From Leptobacterium sp964389205 (lineage in GTDB: Bacteria; Bacteroidota; Bacteroidia; Flavobacteriales; Flavobacteriaceae): DNA of 64,000 nt. The position numbers and the translations under genes are program-made. Shown piece by piece: positions 53,441 through 62,464 of the stretch (position 1 is the first letter of the stretch; each line of letters begins with the position of its first letter). Location: contig CAYMDH010000014.1 of assembly GCA_964389205.1 (NCBI GenBank), positions 8,377-72,376 on the forward strand, read 5' to 3'. The notes under the pieces were generated by a model. That model was not told where the DNA came from. It was given only the letters and a program-made list of their open reading frames with translations, and ran no database searches.

Positions 53441-54394
53441 TTACTTAAAGAAAGAATCAACAAATTCATGTTTATTAAAAACTTGTAAATCTTCTATTCC
53501 TTCTCCTACGCCTATGTATTTTACAGGAATTTGGAATTGGTCAGAAATTCCTATCACAACACCTCCCTTTGCAGTTCCATCTAATTTTGTTACTGCCAAT
53601 GAACTCACTTCTGTTGCTTTTGTAAACTCTTTGGCTTGTTCAAATGCATTTTGCCCAGTAGAACCATCCAAAACCAATAATATTTCATGAGGTGAATCAT
53701 CTACTACTTTTTGCATAACACGCTTCACCTTGGTAAGTTCGTTCATTAAATTAACTTTATTATGCAAACGTCCAGCTGTATCTATGATTACAACATCTGC
53801 ATCTTGAGTTACTGCAGATTTTAGCGTATCAAACGCTACAGAAGCAGGGTCACTACCCATTTGTTGCCTTACAATTGGAACATCGACACGATCTGCCCAT
53901 ACTTGAAGTTGATCTATAGCAGCAGCTCTAAAGGTATCTGCAGCTCCTAAAACTACTTTTTTTCCTTGTTTTTTAAATTGATATGCTAATTTTCCAATAG
54001 TAGTTGTTTTTCCAACTCCATTAACACCAACAACCATTAACACATAAGGTTTCTTAGCTTCTGGAATAATAAAATCTGTAGCTTCACCTACATGAGTTTC
54101 TGAAAGCAAACCTGCAATCTCTTCTCTTAGAATTTTGTTTAACTCTTCTGTTCCTAAGTATTTATCTTTAGAAACTCTTTCTTCAATACGATCTATAATT
54201 TTTAATGTGGTATTTACACCTACATCACTACTTATCAAGACCTCTTCCAAGTTATCTAATACATCATCATCTACTTTAGATTTTCCGGCTACAGCTTTGC
54301 TCAGTTTTGAAAAAAAACTAGTCTTTGTTTTTTCAAGGCCTTTATCTAAAGTCTCTTTTTTTTCAGAAGAAAATATCTTTTTAAATAGACTCAT
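53441..54394 (-). CDS. ftsY: Signal recognition particle receptor FtsY
   Basis: This 317-residue GTPase receives SRP-ribosome complexes at the inner membrane. The NG domain is complete: GVNGVGKTTTIGKLAYQF (P-loop), AADTFRAAAIDQL, IIDTAGRLHNKVNLM, TKLDGTAKGGVVIG and the C-terminal helix EGIEDLQVFNKHEFVDSFF. It lacks the acidic A domain of E. coli FtsY, as is common in Bacteroidetes. The order rpmB-rpmG-DUF4295-ftsY is typical of the phylum. Confidence 0.95.
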   Translation of the reverse strand: MSLFKKIFSSEKKETLDKGLEKTKTSFFSKLSKAVAGKSKVDDDVLDNLEEVLISSDVGVNTTLKIIDRIEERVSKDKYLGTEELNKILREEIAGLLSETHVGEATDFIIPEAKKPYVLMVVGVNGVGKTTTIGKLAYQFKKQGKKVVLGAADTFRAAAIDQLQVWADRVDVPIVRQQMGSDPASVAFDTLKSAVTQDADVVIIDTAGRLHNKVNLMNELTKVKRVMQKVVDDSPHEILLVLDGSTGQNAFEQAKEFTKATEVSSLAVTKLDGTAKGGVVIGISDQFQIPVKYIGVGEGIEDLQVFNKHEFVDSFFK

Positions 54395-54427
54395 TTTGTT
54401 CTATATTTTAACGTTCAAATATATAAA

Positions 54428-54459
54428 AACAAAAAGCTACTTTCGTCATGAAAGTAGCT
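54428..54459 (-). terminator. Terminator between the DUF4295 and ftsY genes
   Basis: AGCTACTTTC (54435-54444) pairs with GAAAGTAGCT (54450-54459) over a five-base loop and is followed on the minus strand by TTTTTG. It lies between the DUF4295 stop and ftsY, so ribosomal genes may end here and ftsY may partly be read through. Confidence 0.75.
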
Positions 54460-54482
54460 ATAACTTATATACTAATATAAAT

Positions 54483-54635
54483 TTATTTTTTACTTAACCA
54501 CTCGTTTACTAATTCTGGTGCCATAACAGATTCACTGAAAGTATATGCCCCCGATTTTGGAGATTTTACCATCTTAATAGCTTTTGTTAATCTCTTTGAA
54601 CTTGTTTGTAAACTTGCTACTGTTTTCTTTGCCAT
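54483..54635 (-). CDS. DUF4295 family protein
   Basis: This 50-residue basic protein begins MAKKTVASLQTSSKRLTKAI and ends VNEWLSKK. It has the whole short DUF4295 pattern, including MVKSPKSGAYTFSESVMAPE. The family is restricted to Bacteroidetes and always sits after rpmG; it was first overlooked because of its length. Likely ribosome-linked. It lies 55 bp after rpmG and ahead of a terminator. Confidence 0.9.
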   Translation of the reverse strand: MAKKTVASLQTSSKRLTKAIKMVKSPKSGAYTFSESVMAPELVNEWLSKK

Positions 54636-54690
54636 GATTCAAATGGGTTGTGTTAGAAGTTTCTGTTTGCTTATGAAATTTCTATCGGAA

Positions 54691-54873
54691 TTATTTAATT
54701 TCTTTGTGAACTGTCATTTTTTTCAAGATAGGATTGAATTTTTTAATTTCCATTCTATCTGGAGTATTTTTCTTGTTCTTAGTTGTTATATAACGTGAAG
54801 TACCTGGCATACCTGATTCTTTATGCTCTGTACATTCTAAAATAACTTGTATTCTGTTACCTCTCTTTGCCAT
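54691..54873 (-). CDS. rpmG: 50S ribosomal protein L33
   Basis: This 60-residue protein begins MAKRGNRIQVILECTEHKES and carries SRYITTKNKKNTPDRMEIKK, the standard bacterial L33 pattern. It has one Cys only, so it is the zinc-free (C-minus) type. It is 18 bp after rpmB and 55 bp before the DUF4295 gene. Confidence 0.96.
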   Translation of the reverse strand: MAKRGNRIQVILECTEHKESGMPGTSRYITTKNKKNTPDRMEIKKFNPILKKMTVHKEIK

Positions 54874-54891
54874 TATTCTTATCTTTTAGGA

Positions 54892-55128
54892 CTACTTGAT
54901 AAATCCTTTTTCTCGTGCTTCTTTTAAAACAGCCGAGATTCCTTTTTTGTTTATATTTTTTAATGCCGAAATAGATACTTTCAACGTAATCCACTTATCT
55001 TCTTCAGGGATATAAAAACGCTTTTTTGTTAAATTAGCGTTGAATTTACGCTTCGTTTTATTCATGGCATGAGAAACATTGTTTCCTACCATTGCTCTCT
55101 TTCCCGTAAGCTCACAAACTCTAGACAT
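54892..55128 (-). CDS. rpmB: 50S ribosomal protein L28
   Basis: This 78-residue protein begins MSRVCELTGKRAMVGNNVSH and contains KRRF-type basic patches and TLKVSISALKNINKKGI. Zinc-free type. First of the rpmB-rpmG-DUF4295 string, 76 bp downstream of cinA. Confidence 0.96.
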   Translation of the reverse strand: MSRVCELTGKRAMVGNNVSHAMNKTKRKFNANLTKKRFYIPEEDKWITLKVSISALKNINKKGISAVLKEAREKGFIK

Positions 55129-55204
55129 TTTTTCTAACTTTTTGTATTATTTCAAAACAGGGTGCAAATTAACGAATTTTTTAGCGGACTGACAAAAAGA
55201 TTAT

Positions 55205-56452
55205 TTAAAATTTTATAATTTCTTTTTGCAACAACTCAAATGCTTTATTTACTGTTTTATTTACCACTTTCCCACGGTGGTTTCCCATATTGAAACCAAG
55301 CGAAAAGACAGTATCTGGAGTTGCTATTCCAATATAAACCTGCCCTACTTCTGCATCTGAATCTCCTTTGGTTGGTCCTGCATTACCAGTAGTTGCTATT
55401 GCAAAATCTGATTTAAGTTTCTTTTTTACATTACGTGCCATCGCTTCAGCTACTTCTGCGCTTACTACAGAGTATTTATCGATAATTTCACTAGATACTT
55501 CTAGAATATCTATTTTGGTTTGAGTGGCATAACTTACAATCCCTCCTTTAAAATATGATGAAGCCCCAGGGATAACAGTAATACGTTCTGCCAATTTACC
55601 CCCTGTACAACTCTCTGCAAATGCAAGTGTTTTATTCTTTTCTATTAGCATTTTCCCTATTACATTCTCTATAGACTCATCATTTTCTACTCCATATATT
55701 ATATCACCTATTATACCGTATAGTTTATTAACCTGATCTGCTACTTTATCTTCAATAAAACTTTTATCATCACCTTTGGCAGTAAGTCTAAGACGTACTT
55801 TTCCTAAATTTGGGAGATATGCTAATTTAATAAAACTGGGGAGGTTGTTTTCCCAATCTTCAATTCTTGCCGCCAAAGCACTCTCTCCTACTCCATAGGT
55901 CAATAATGTTTTGTGTAAAATATATGGACGATGAAACTTTTGTTGAATTTTTGGAAGCACTTTATCTTGTATCAATGCTTTCATCTCATATGGGACACCT
56001 GGTAATGATATAAAAACTTTCTGATCTTTCTCTAACCACATTCCTGGAGCTGTACCAAAATCATTCATTAACACCTCTGAACGTGATGGAACCAAAGCTT
56101 GTCTCTTATTAACATCAGAAATAGGTGCATTTATATATTTTTTAAAAAGAGCTTCAACATGTGCTAATACAGCATCATTTTGAATAAGTGTATCTTGAAA
56201 ATACTCGCAAATAGTATGTTTTGTTATATCATCTTTGGTAGGTCCTAATCCACCGGTTATAATGATAATTTCTGCGCGTTCCTCTGCTTCGGACAAAGCG
56301 TTAAGTATGTGTGTTTTTTCATCTTGAACAGAAGTTATTTGAAAAATAGAAACTCCAATTTTGTTGAGTTCTTTAGCGATAAATGCAGAATTGGTATCTA
56401 CAATTTGCCCGATTAGTATTTCATCACCAATCGTTATAATTTCTGCAAACAT
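55205..56452 (-). CDS. cinA: CinA-like nicotinamide-nucleotide amidase
   Basis: This 415-residue protein has an N-terminal MoCF-like domain (about 1-170: EIITIGDEILIGQIVDTNSAF, IIITGGLGPTKDD, GLPGVPYEMK-like LPGVPYEMKALI) and a C-terminal amidase domain (about 255-410: FAESCTGGKLAERITVIPGASSYFKGG, TGNAGPTKGDSDAEVGQ). The latter deamidates nicotinamide mononucleotide for NAD salvage. Its first base pair is shared with the Hpt stop at 56452, showing coupling. Confidence 0.93.
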   Translation of the reverse strand: MFAEIITIGDEILIGQIVDTNSAFIAKELNKIGVSIFQITSVQDEKTHILNALSEAEERAEIIIITGGLGPTKDDITKHTICEYFQDTLIQNDAVLAHVEALFKKYINAPISDVNKRQALVPSRSEVLMNDFGTAPGMWLEKDQKVFISLPGVPYEMKALIQDKVLPKIQQKFHRPYILHKTLLTYGVGESALAARIEDWENNLPSFIKLAYLPNLGKVRLRLTAKGDDKSFIEDKVADQVNKLYGIIGDIIYGVENDESIENVIGKMLIEKNKTLAFAESCTGGKLAERITVIPGASSYFKGGIVSYATQTKIDILEVSSEIIDKYSVVSAEVAEAMARNVKKKLKSDFAIATTGNAGPTKGDSDAEVGQVYIGIATPDTVFSLGFNMGNHRGKVVNKTVNKAFELLQKEIIKF

Positions 56453-56790
56453 TAGAGTCCAAAGTTCTTTTTAAGTTCAACAATAGCATCATTGATGGTA
56501 GTTTCAACAAAAGGAAATAATTTAGTGATTATCTCCATGTTCTTATCGTTTCTTCCTTGCATTTCTATATCGTATGCATTCTGCCTTACTTCTTCCATAC
56601 CTAATAAGTCTACATTAGGCTTTATTTTATGGGCATTTTGATAAATCCCTTCAAAATCTTTATTTTCTATAGCGTTTTTCAGGTTTAATAAATCTTGTGG
56701 AGTCTCTTCTATAAATACCTCAACCACGGAAACAATAAACTCTTCATCGCCGCCTGATAGTTCCTGTAATTTATCTAAATTATATATCAT
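56452..56790 (-). CDS. Histidine phosphotransfer (Hpt) domain protein
   Basis: This 112-residue four-helix protein has the phosphoacceptor His54 in NAHKIKPNVDLLG (HxxK pattern with a downstream Gly). It would relay phosphate between response regulators, though no kinase or receiver gene is nearby. It is 6 bp after the FAH gene and touches cinA. Confidence 0.85.
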   Translation of the reverse strand: MIYNLDKLQELSGGDEEFIVSVVEVFIEETPQDLLNLKNAIENKDFEGIYQNAHKIKPNVDLLGMEEVRQNAYDIEMQGRNDKNMEIITKLFPFVETTINDAIVELKKNFGL

Positions 56791-56795
56791 GTATT

Positions 56796-57407
56796 CTATT
56801 TAACGCCCAAAGCTAGTAATTTTTTATTTTCTAAAAGCCCTTCAAGATAATCATTTGGCTTCACTTTACCAACTCCTGCTGGTGTCCCTGTAAAAATAAT
56901 ATCCCCTTTTTTTAATGTAAAAAAAGTAGAAACATACGAGATTAACTCATCTATTTTCCAAAGCATAAGACTGGTATTTCCATCTTGCACAACAACATCA
57001 TTTACTTTTAATTGAAAATGTATATTGTTTAAATCTTTATAATTATCTTTTTCTACCCATTCTCCAATAACTGCAGAACCATCAAAAGCTTTTGCTTTTT
57101 CCCATGGCAGTCCTTTTCCTTTAAGTTTGGCTTGAAGATCTCTAGCTGTAAAGTCTATTCCTAAACCAATTTCGTCATAATATGTATGCGCAAACTCTTC
57201 TTGAATATGCTTTCCTACTTTCTTTATTTTTACTAAAACCTCTATTTCATGATGAATATCTTCTGAAAAATCTGGAATATAAAAATCTTGTTCTCTAGGA
57301 AGTACAGCAGAGTCTGGCTTCATAAATATAACAGGATCTAATGGTTTTTCATTAGATAATTCTTCAATGTGCTCTGTATAGTTTCTTCCAATACAAATAA
57401 TCTTCAT
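56796..57407 (-). CDS. Fumarylacetoacetate hydrolase family protein
   Basis: This 203-residue cytosolic protein has the FAH fold: IICIGRNYTEHIEEL, VIFMKPDSAVL, metal-binding Glu-x-Glu in HHEIEVLVKI, Asp in GLGIDFTARDLQ and GDIIFTGTPAGVGKVKPNDYLEG. Relatives include oxaloacetate tautomerase and acylpyruvate hydrolases; the short form here fits those. Part of the exonuclease-FAH-Hpt-cinA run. Confidence 0.9.
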   Translation of the reverse strand: MKIICIGRNYTEHIEELSNEKPLDPVIFMKPDSAVLPREQDFYIPDFSEDIHHEIEVLVKIKKVGKHIQEEFAHTYYDEIGLGIDFTARDLQAKLKGKGLPWEKAKAFDGSAVIGEWVEKDNYKDLNNIHFQLKVNDVVVQDGNTSLMLWKIDELISYVSTFFTLKKGDIIFTGTPAGVGKVKPNDYLEGLLENKKLLALGVK

Positions 57408-57437
57408 AGGGTTGGTATTCTTAAATTATTATGTGTT

Positions 57438-58214
57438 TTAATTTAATTTGTTGTTTAATTTTCTAAGTTTTATTCTCGTTAACACTTTTTTCGTATACAA
57501 AGGAAAATCTGCATTTAATAGCCAACCGAAATAACCAGGTTCTTGCTCCATGACATCTTCTACTTTTTTTCCTTTATGTTTTCCAAAAGAAAATATCTCT
57601 TCTTCATTTTCATCATAAGCTATATAACCAGCAAAATCAACAGATTTTCTACGCTTGGTATATTCAGATAGTTTTTTTACGTCATTCTCTAATTCTTCAT
57701 AACGATCTAATTGTGATTTTAGAACTTCATAAGTAGCCATTGCATCTGCTTCTGCACTATGTGCATTTGTCAAATCTTTATCACAATAAAACTTGTAAGC
57801 AGCTTCTAATGTTCGTTTCTCCATTTTATGGAATATTGTTTGAACGTCTACTGATACTTTATTTTTCATGTCAAAATCAATATCTGCTCGTAATAACTCT
57901 TCCGCCAATAATGGTATATCAAATCTATCTGAATTATATCCCCCTAGATCACTATCTTTAATCATAGTATAAACTTCTCTGGACAATTCTTTAAATGTAG
58001 GCTCATTAGCAACTTTTTCATTAGAAATACCATGTATTGCAATAACATGAGGAGGAATTTTCATTTCTGGATTAACTAACCAAGTTTTACTTTCTTTATT
58101 GCCATTTGGATATACTTTTAAAACAGAGATTTCTACAATTCTATCTTTAGCTACATCGGTTCCTGTTGTTTCAAGATCAAAAAAACAGATTGGTTTCGTA
58201 AGTTTTAATTCCAT
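57438..58214 (-). CDS. DEDDh 3'-5' exonuclease (DnaQ-like)
   Basis: This enzyme of about 258 residues has the DnaQ-like exonuclease domain at about 5-175: PICFFDLETTGTDVAKDR (Exo I: DxE), GGYNSDRFDIPLL (Exo II: Asp), NAHSAEADAMATYEVL (Exo III: HxxxxD). The C-terminal 60 residues (EEIFSFGKHKGKKVEDVMEQEPGYFGW) match the small domain seen in Bacteroidetes homologues. It degrades DNA or RNA 3' ends, perhaps in repair. ATG 58214; 58238 would add eight non-conserved residues. Confidence 0.9.
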   Translation of the reverse strand: MELKLTKPICFFDLETTGTDVAKDRIVEISVLKVYPNGNKESKTWLVNPEMKIPPHVIAIHGISNEKVANEPTFKELSREVYTMIKDSDLGGYNSDRFDIPLLAEELLRADIDFDMKNKVSVDVQTIFHKMEKRTLEAAYKFYCDKDLTNAHSAEADAMATYEVLKSQLDRYEELENDVKKLSEYTKRRKSVDFAGYIAYDENEEEIFSFGKHKGKKVEDVMEQEPGYFGWLLNADFPLYTKKVLTRIKLRKLNNKLN

Positions 58215-58317
58215 AATTTTTAATAAAATGATATACAAAGATAGACAGATTATTGCTTTTAGCTTTATATAATTCTAGGTATCTTTACCTTAACACTATT
58301 CATAAAACCTCATTGTT

Positions 58318-59148
58318 TTGACAAAATATTTTTTTTCTACAATTATTATAATTTCATTTCTTTCCTCGTGTAGTAAAAAAAACAATTTTGATACCTTAAC
58401 ATATACCACAACTATTGACTCTGTAATGCTCTATTACAATACTGGTTGGAAACAAATCATGGATGAGGGAAACTATGCAAAAGCAGAGATTTCATATCGG
58501 AAAGCTTTAAAATTAGATCCTGATTTTTTAATTGGAAAAAGTGTGCTGGCAAGATTAACAACCAATCTAAAAGAGCGCATTGTTCTTTATGATGAATTGG
58601 AAAAAAGAAAAACAACTGTATCTGGTGACGAACGATTAGTTTTGGATGTATATATTGCCTTAACCAAATTTACTAATATTAGGGAACAAAAGCCCGAAAA
58701 AGCAGAAGAAGCATTAAATGAGGCTTTTGCGATAGGTGAACAAAACCTAAGAGAAATAATTCACAAATACCCAAAAGAAGTTTATTTAAAATCTGAATAC
58801 ATTGAAGTTTTACATGCCATATACGGGGCAGAAAAAGCATTAGATTCTTTGTATGCTTTAACTTCAGAGAATCAAAAAGATAATCCTTTTCTTCTCGGTT
58901 ATGCAGCCATTATGGAAGCAGAATTGAAAAATTACAATCTAGCCATTCAGAAAGCTAATCGATTAAAAAAAATTATCAACGATACATTAATTGCCAAGTC
59001 CGATGCTATTTTAGCTGATATTTATTTTAAAATGGATAGTTTAAAAATAGCAAAAAAACATGCAGACCGAGCATTTAAAATTGATTCTAGAAACCTAGAT
59101 GTCAGCAGGTTAAAAATTAAGATTAATGAAAAATTAATGAAATCATAG
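58318..59148 (+). CDS. TPR-repeat lipoprotein
   Basis: This 276-residue protein has lipobox FLSSC (Cys18). Helical pairs of TPR type are seen at about 40-75 (YYNTGWKQIMDEGNYAKAEISYRKALKLDPDF, in part), at about 190-220 and 235-270 (KMDSLKIAKKHADRAFKIDSRN). A protein-protein scaffold facing the periplasm or outer membrane; partner unknown. It starts with TTG 58318, since no ATG precedes the signal. Divergent from the exonuclease gene. Confidence 0.75.
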   Translation: MTKYFFSTIIIISFLSSCSKKNNFDTLTYTTTIDSVMLYYNTGWKQIMDEGNYAKAEISYRKALKLDPDFLIGKSVLARLTTNLKERIVLYDELEKRKTTVSGDERLVLDVYIALTKFTNIREQKPEKAEEALNEAFAIGEQNLREIIHKYPKEVYLKSEYIEVLHAIYGAEKALDSLYALTSENQKDNPFLLGYAAIMEAELKNYNLAIQKANRLKKIINDTLIAKSDAILADIYFKMDSLKIAKKHADRAFKIDSRNLDVSRLKIKINEKLMKS

Positions 59149-59298
59149 ATACGTATTATAGATTGTATTATATTTATCTGTTATTTTTTCTTTTTCATCT
59201 TTATAACTTAAGGTTATAGTAGATAACTTAAAATAATAACTAACGACATTAAATAATAGTTAATTTTAATATTAGAATATTAAAATCACGTAAACATA

Positions 59299-60462
59299 AT
59301 GACCAAACCCAAAATTAAAATTCGCTCTGAACATATTGAAGGAGCTGAAGTTTCATGGTTCGCCCCAATTTGTAATGGAGATGATGATTTCTTAGGGAAT
59401 AGAAATCCAACCTATAAAAGTAATTGGAAAAATGCTTCAAATATTTTATTAACTGCTGATAAATTAGGGTATAGAAATATATTATGTCCTTCATCATATT
59501 TAGTAGGTCAAGATACACTAACATTTGCCTCTGCTGTAGCTCCAATGACAGAAAATATAAACCTTTTAACAGCCATACGCTGTGGGGAAGTACACCCTCC
59601 TATGTTAGCAAGAGCCATTGCTACACTTGATCACATATTAGAAGGTAGATTAACTATAAATATTATATCTTCTAATTTACCAGGAGAAGAGGTTAGTTCT
59701 GAAGATCGTTATCAAAAGTCTAGAGAAGTTATTGAAATTCTCAAACAATGCTGGAATCAAGATCATATCGATTTTGAAGGAAAGTTTTATAATCTTAAAT
59801 TACCCACAACAGATCCTGTAAAAACGTATCAACAAAACGGAGGTCCTTTATTATACTTTGGCGGATATTCACCTGCTGGTGTAGATTTATGTGCCGAACA
59901 TTGTGATGTTTATTTGATGTGGCCAGATACGGAAGATAAAATTCAAACACTTATGGAAAACATGAGTGAAAAAGCGGCTGGGTATAACAGAACTGTAGAC
60001 TTTGGTTTACGTGTTCATATGATCGTTAGAGAAACAGAACAAGAAGCTAGAGATTATGCAGCTCAATTAATTTCTAAATTAGATCTAGATCACGGTCAAA
60101 AAATCAAATCAGGAGCTTTAGATGCCAAATCATATGGCGTTTCTAAACAATCTGATTTACGAGATGCTTCTGATGAAGAATATTATGTTGAAGATAATTT
60201 ATGGACTGGTATTGGTTTAGCCAGGTCTGGTTGTGGAGCTGCTTTGGTTGGAAACCCAGAACAAATACTAAAAAAATTACAACGCTATATGGATATGGGA
60301 ATTCGGGCTTTTATTTTTTCTGGATATCCTCATGAAAATGAAGCAAAGATGTTTGCCAAATATGTTTTACCAAAATTAAAGACTATATCGATGCCTGAAA
60401 TTCAGGGTCGAATTCCTAAAACAGAACCTTCTACCCCATTGGCAGGAGGTAAACGAATCTAA
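59299..60462 (+). CDS. SsuD-like alkanesulfonate monooxygenase (LLM class)
   Basis: This 387-residue FMNH2-dependent luciferase-like enzyme resembles SsuD, which releases sulfite from alkanesulfonates. Marks: VSWFAPICNGDDDFLGN, the TIM-barrel phrases CPSSYLVGQDTL, NLLTAIRCGEVHPPMLARA, LEGRLTINIISSNLPGE, CAEHCDVYLMW and the final GYPHENEAKMFAKYVLP. The substrate could also be another sulfonate or a sulfone. No ssuABC or ssuE is nearby. A solute symporter starts 13 bp later. Confidence 0.8.
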   Translation: MTKPKIKIRSEHIEGAEVSWFAPICNGDDDFLGNRNPTYKSNWKNASNILLTADKLGYRNILCPSSYLVGQDTLTFASAVAPMTENINLLTAIRCGEVHPPMLARAIATLDHILEGRLTINIISSNLPGEEVSSEDRYQKSREVIEILKQCWNQDHIDFEGKFYNLKLPTTDPVKTYQQNGGPLLYFGGYSPAGVDLCAEHCDVYLMWPDTEDKIQTLMENMSEKAAGYNRTVDFGLRVHMIVRETEQEARDYAAQLISKLDLDHGQKIKSGALDAKSYGVSKQSDLRDASDEEYYVEDNLWTGIGLARSGCGAALVGNPEQILKKLQRYMDMGIRAFIFSGYPHENEAKMFAKYVLPKLKTISMPEIQGRIPKTEPSTPLAGGKRI

Positions 60463-60474
60463 AAACACTATATT

Positions 60475-62025
60475 TTGTTAGACCTAATTATTGTAATCAG
60501 CTATTTTGTTATTGTTTTTGTAACCGCCATTACAGGTAAATCTGCGAGTGGAATGACTACAGAAGAATACTTTTTAAGTTCTCGAAATTTAAAGTGGCCA
60601 TCTATAGCATTATCTACCATCGCAACAAATGTTCAAGGATATCAATTTCTTGGCTTTATGGGATCTGCATATTTATATGGCTTGGCACAAGCGAACCTAG
60701 AAATAAATGCAATGCAAGGTATTTTAATTGCTGCTTTTATTTTTGTTCCTCTCTATTTGAGAGATAAGGTGATCACAATTACACAGTTTATTAAAAAACG
60801 ATTAGGCAAAACTGTAGGTTTAATTTATTCTGTTTCTAATCTCGCATTATTTTCTACCATTACATTAGGAGCTGCCTTATTTTGGGGTGCATATGCTGCA
60901 GATTTAGTTTTTGCTGAATACCTTTCTTTTATCAGTGAAGATAGAATTACACGAATTTCTGCTTTAATAGTTGGTTTGGGTGTTTTTTCTGCAATCTATA
61001 CATATTTTGGAGGACTTACTGCTGTAGTAAGAACAGATGTTATTCAATTTGGCATCCTACTCACTGGTGGTATTGTAGTACTATTTATTATGATTCATGA
61101 ACTAGGTGGCTGGGGACAACTTTATGAAAAAACTCCTGAATTAATGCATCTGCATTTACCTGCAGATCACCCAACAATTCCATGGATTCATGTTTTTGGG
61201 CTCTTTTTATTAAACATAAATTATTGGTGTGCTAATCAGTCTGTTATGCAACGTTCTTTGGCTGCTAAAAATGTAAAACATGCACAAATAGGCCTTATGG
61301 CTGGAGGTGTTATGAAATACGTAATGGCTATTATTGTTGTGGTACCAGGAATTGCTTTATACGGTGTTTTAAATAGTGAAGGTGGTGGATTAGCAGATCC
61401 AGATGTTGCTTTTCCTTATATGGTAAACACCTATTTACCTATAGGTTTAAAAGGACTCATTTTATGCGCATTATTTGCTTCGTTAATGAGTACAGTAGAT
61501 TCTACCTTTAATTCATTGGCTACCTTATGGTCTATTGATATTTATAAAGAGTATATTAAAAAAGATGCTACGGATAGCCAAGTGGTTAATGCTGGAAGGA
61601 AAACTATTTTGGTAACACTTTTAACAGGGCTAACCATGGGGCTTGTTCTTTTGTATATAAAAGAAAGCAATCCTGAACAAGCATTCACTCATACCCTCAA
61701 TGAATTGCGCTATTATATCAATTGTGGTATTGTTGTACTTATATGTACGGCTGCGTTTTTAATTGCGCCGAAACACAAATTAGCTATTATAGCATTTGCC
61801 ATTACGATACCTCTTAATTTACTAATAAAGTTTAGTTTTCCAGATATGAATTATTTTGTTCGCGCCTTTTTTGTAATTGCAATTGCTTTCTTGTTTGTAA
61901 ATATTAGTAGCTGGACTAAATGGTATCATTGGAGGGATTTATTTAAATCTGATTCTAAAAAAATTAGAAATATTGGTATTGCATTAGCCCTATCATTAGT
62001 AATGTTACATATTGTATTTCATTAA
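60475..62025 (+). CDS. Sodium:solute symporter (SSS family)
   Basis: This 516-residue inner-membrane protein has about 13 helices and the SSS signature: SSRNLKWPSIALSTIATNVQG, GLGVFSAIYTYFGGLTAVVRTDVIQ and ALFASLMSTVDSTFNSLATLWSIDIY, where the Ser/Asp region lies near the Na2 site. Substrates of the family range from sugars to inositol and sulfonates. It begins with TTG at 60475 (no nearby ATG before the first helix). 13 bp after the SsuD-like gene, so co-transcription is likely. Confidence 0.88.
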   Translation: MLDLIIVISYFVIVFVTAITGKSASGMTTEEYFLSSRNLKWPSIALSTIATNVQGYQFLGFMGSAYLYGLAQANLEINAMQGILIAAFIFVPLYLRDKVITITQFIKKRLGKTVGLIYSVSNLALFSTITLGAALFWGAYAADLVFAEYLSFISEDRITRISALIVGLGVFSAIYTYFGGLTAVVRTDVIQFGILLTGGIVVLFIMIHELGGWGQLYEKTPELMHLHLPADHPTIPWIHVFGLFLLNINYWCANQSVMQRSLAAKNVKHAQIGLMAGGVMKYVMAIIVVVPGIALYGVLNSEGGGLADPDVAFPYMVNTYLPIGLKGLILCALFASLMSTVDSTFNSLATLWSIDIYKEYIKKDATDSQVVNAGRKTILVTLLTGLTMGLVLLYIKESNPEQAFTHTLNELRYYINCGIVVLICTAAFLIAPKHKLAIIAFAITIPLNLLIKFSFPDMNYFVRAFFVIAIAFLFVNISSWTKWYHWRDLFKSDSKKIRNIGIALALSLVMLHIVFH

Positions 62026-62026
62026 A

Positions 62027-62464
62027 ATGAAAAAGACTTTAAATGATATCCATGTAATTGGTATTAAAACGAGAACTATCAATAAAGGCAAACAAGCTGG
62101 GAAAGATATAAAAGCATTATTGGATCGCTTTTTCAAAGAACAAGTACCTAATAAAATACCTAATAAAGTTACTGAGGACATCTATTGTGTATACACAAAT
62201 TATAAAAGTGACTATTTAGATTGGTATGATTGTTATCTTTGCTTGAACGTAACTTCATTAAAAGATATACCTAATGAGCTTGAAGGTTTCACTACATATG
62301 AAGTTTTTGAATCTAAAGGAGCATTGCCGAAAGTAGTTTTAGATACCTGGGAAGATATATGGAGTTCATCTATAAAAAGAGCTTATATTACAGACTTTGA
62401 CGTTTATAAAGATATTTTAAAAAACGTTGACAATACTCTAGTTCACACTTATGTTTCCGTTTAA
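62027..62464 (+). CDS. GyrI-like small-molecule-binding domain protein
   Basis: This 145-residue cytosolic protein fits the AraC effector-binding/GyrI-like fold: IHVIGIKTRTINKGKQAGKDIKALLDRFF, EDIYCVYTNYKSDYLDWYDCYLCLNV, and the final KRAYITDFDVYKD. It may bind a ligand or gyrase; the role is unknown. The ATG at 62027 lies 1 bp after the symporter stop; TTG 62012 is an alternative. Its end overlaps the convergent esterase pseudogene by 4 bp. Confidence 0.75.
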   Translation: MKKTLNDIHVIGIKTRTINKGKQAGKDIKALLDRFFKEQVPNKIPNKVTEDIYCVYTNYKSDYLDWYDCYLCLNVTSLKDIPNELEGFTTYEVFESKGALPKVVLDTWEDIWSSSIKRAYITDFDVYKDILKNVDNTLVHTYVSV

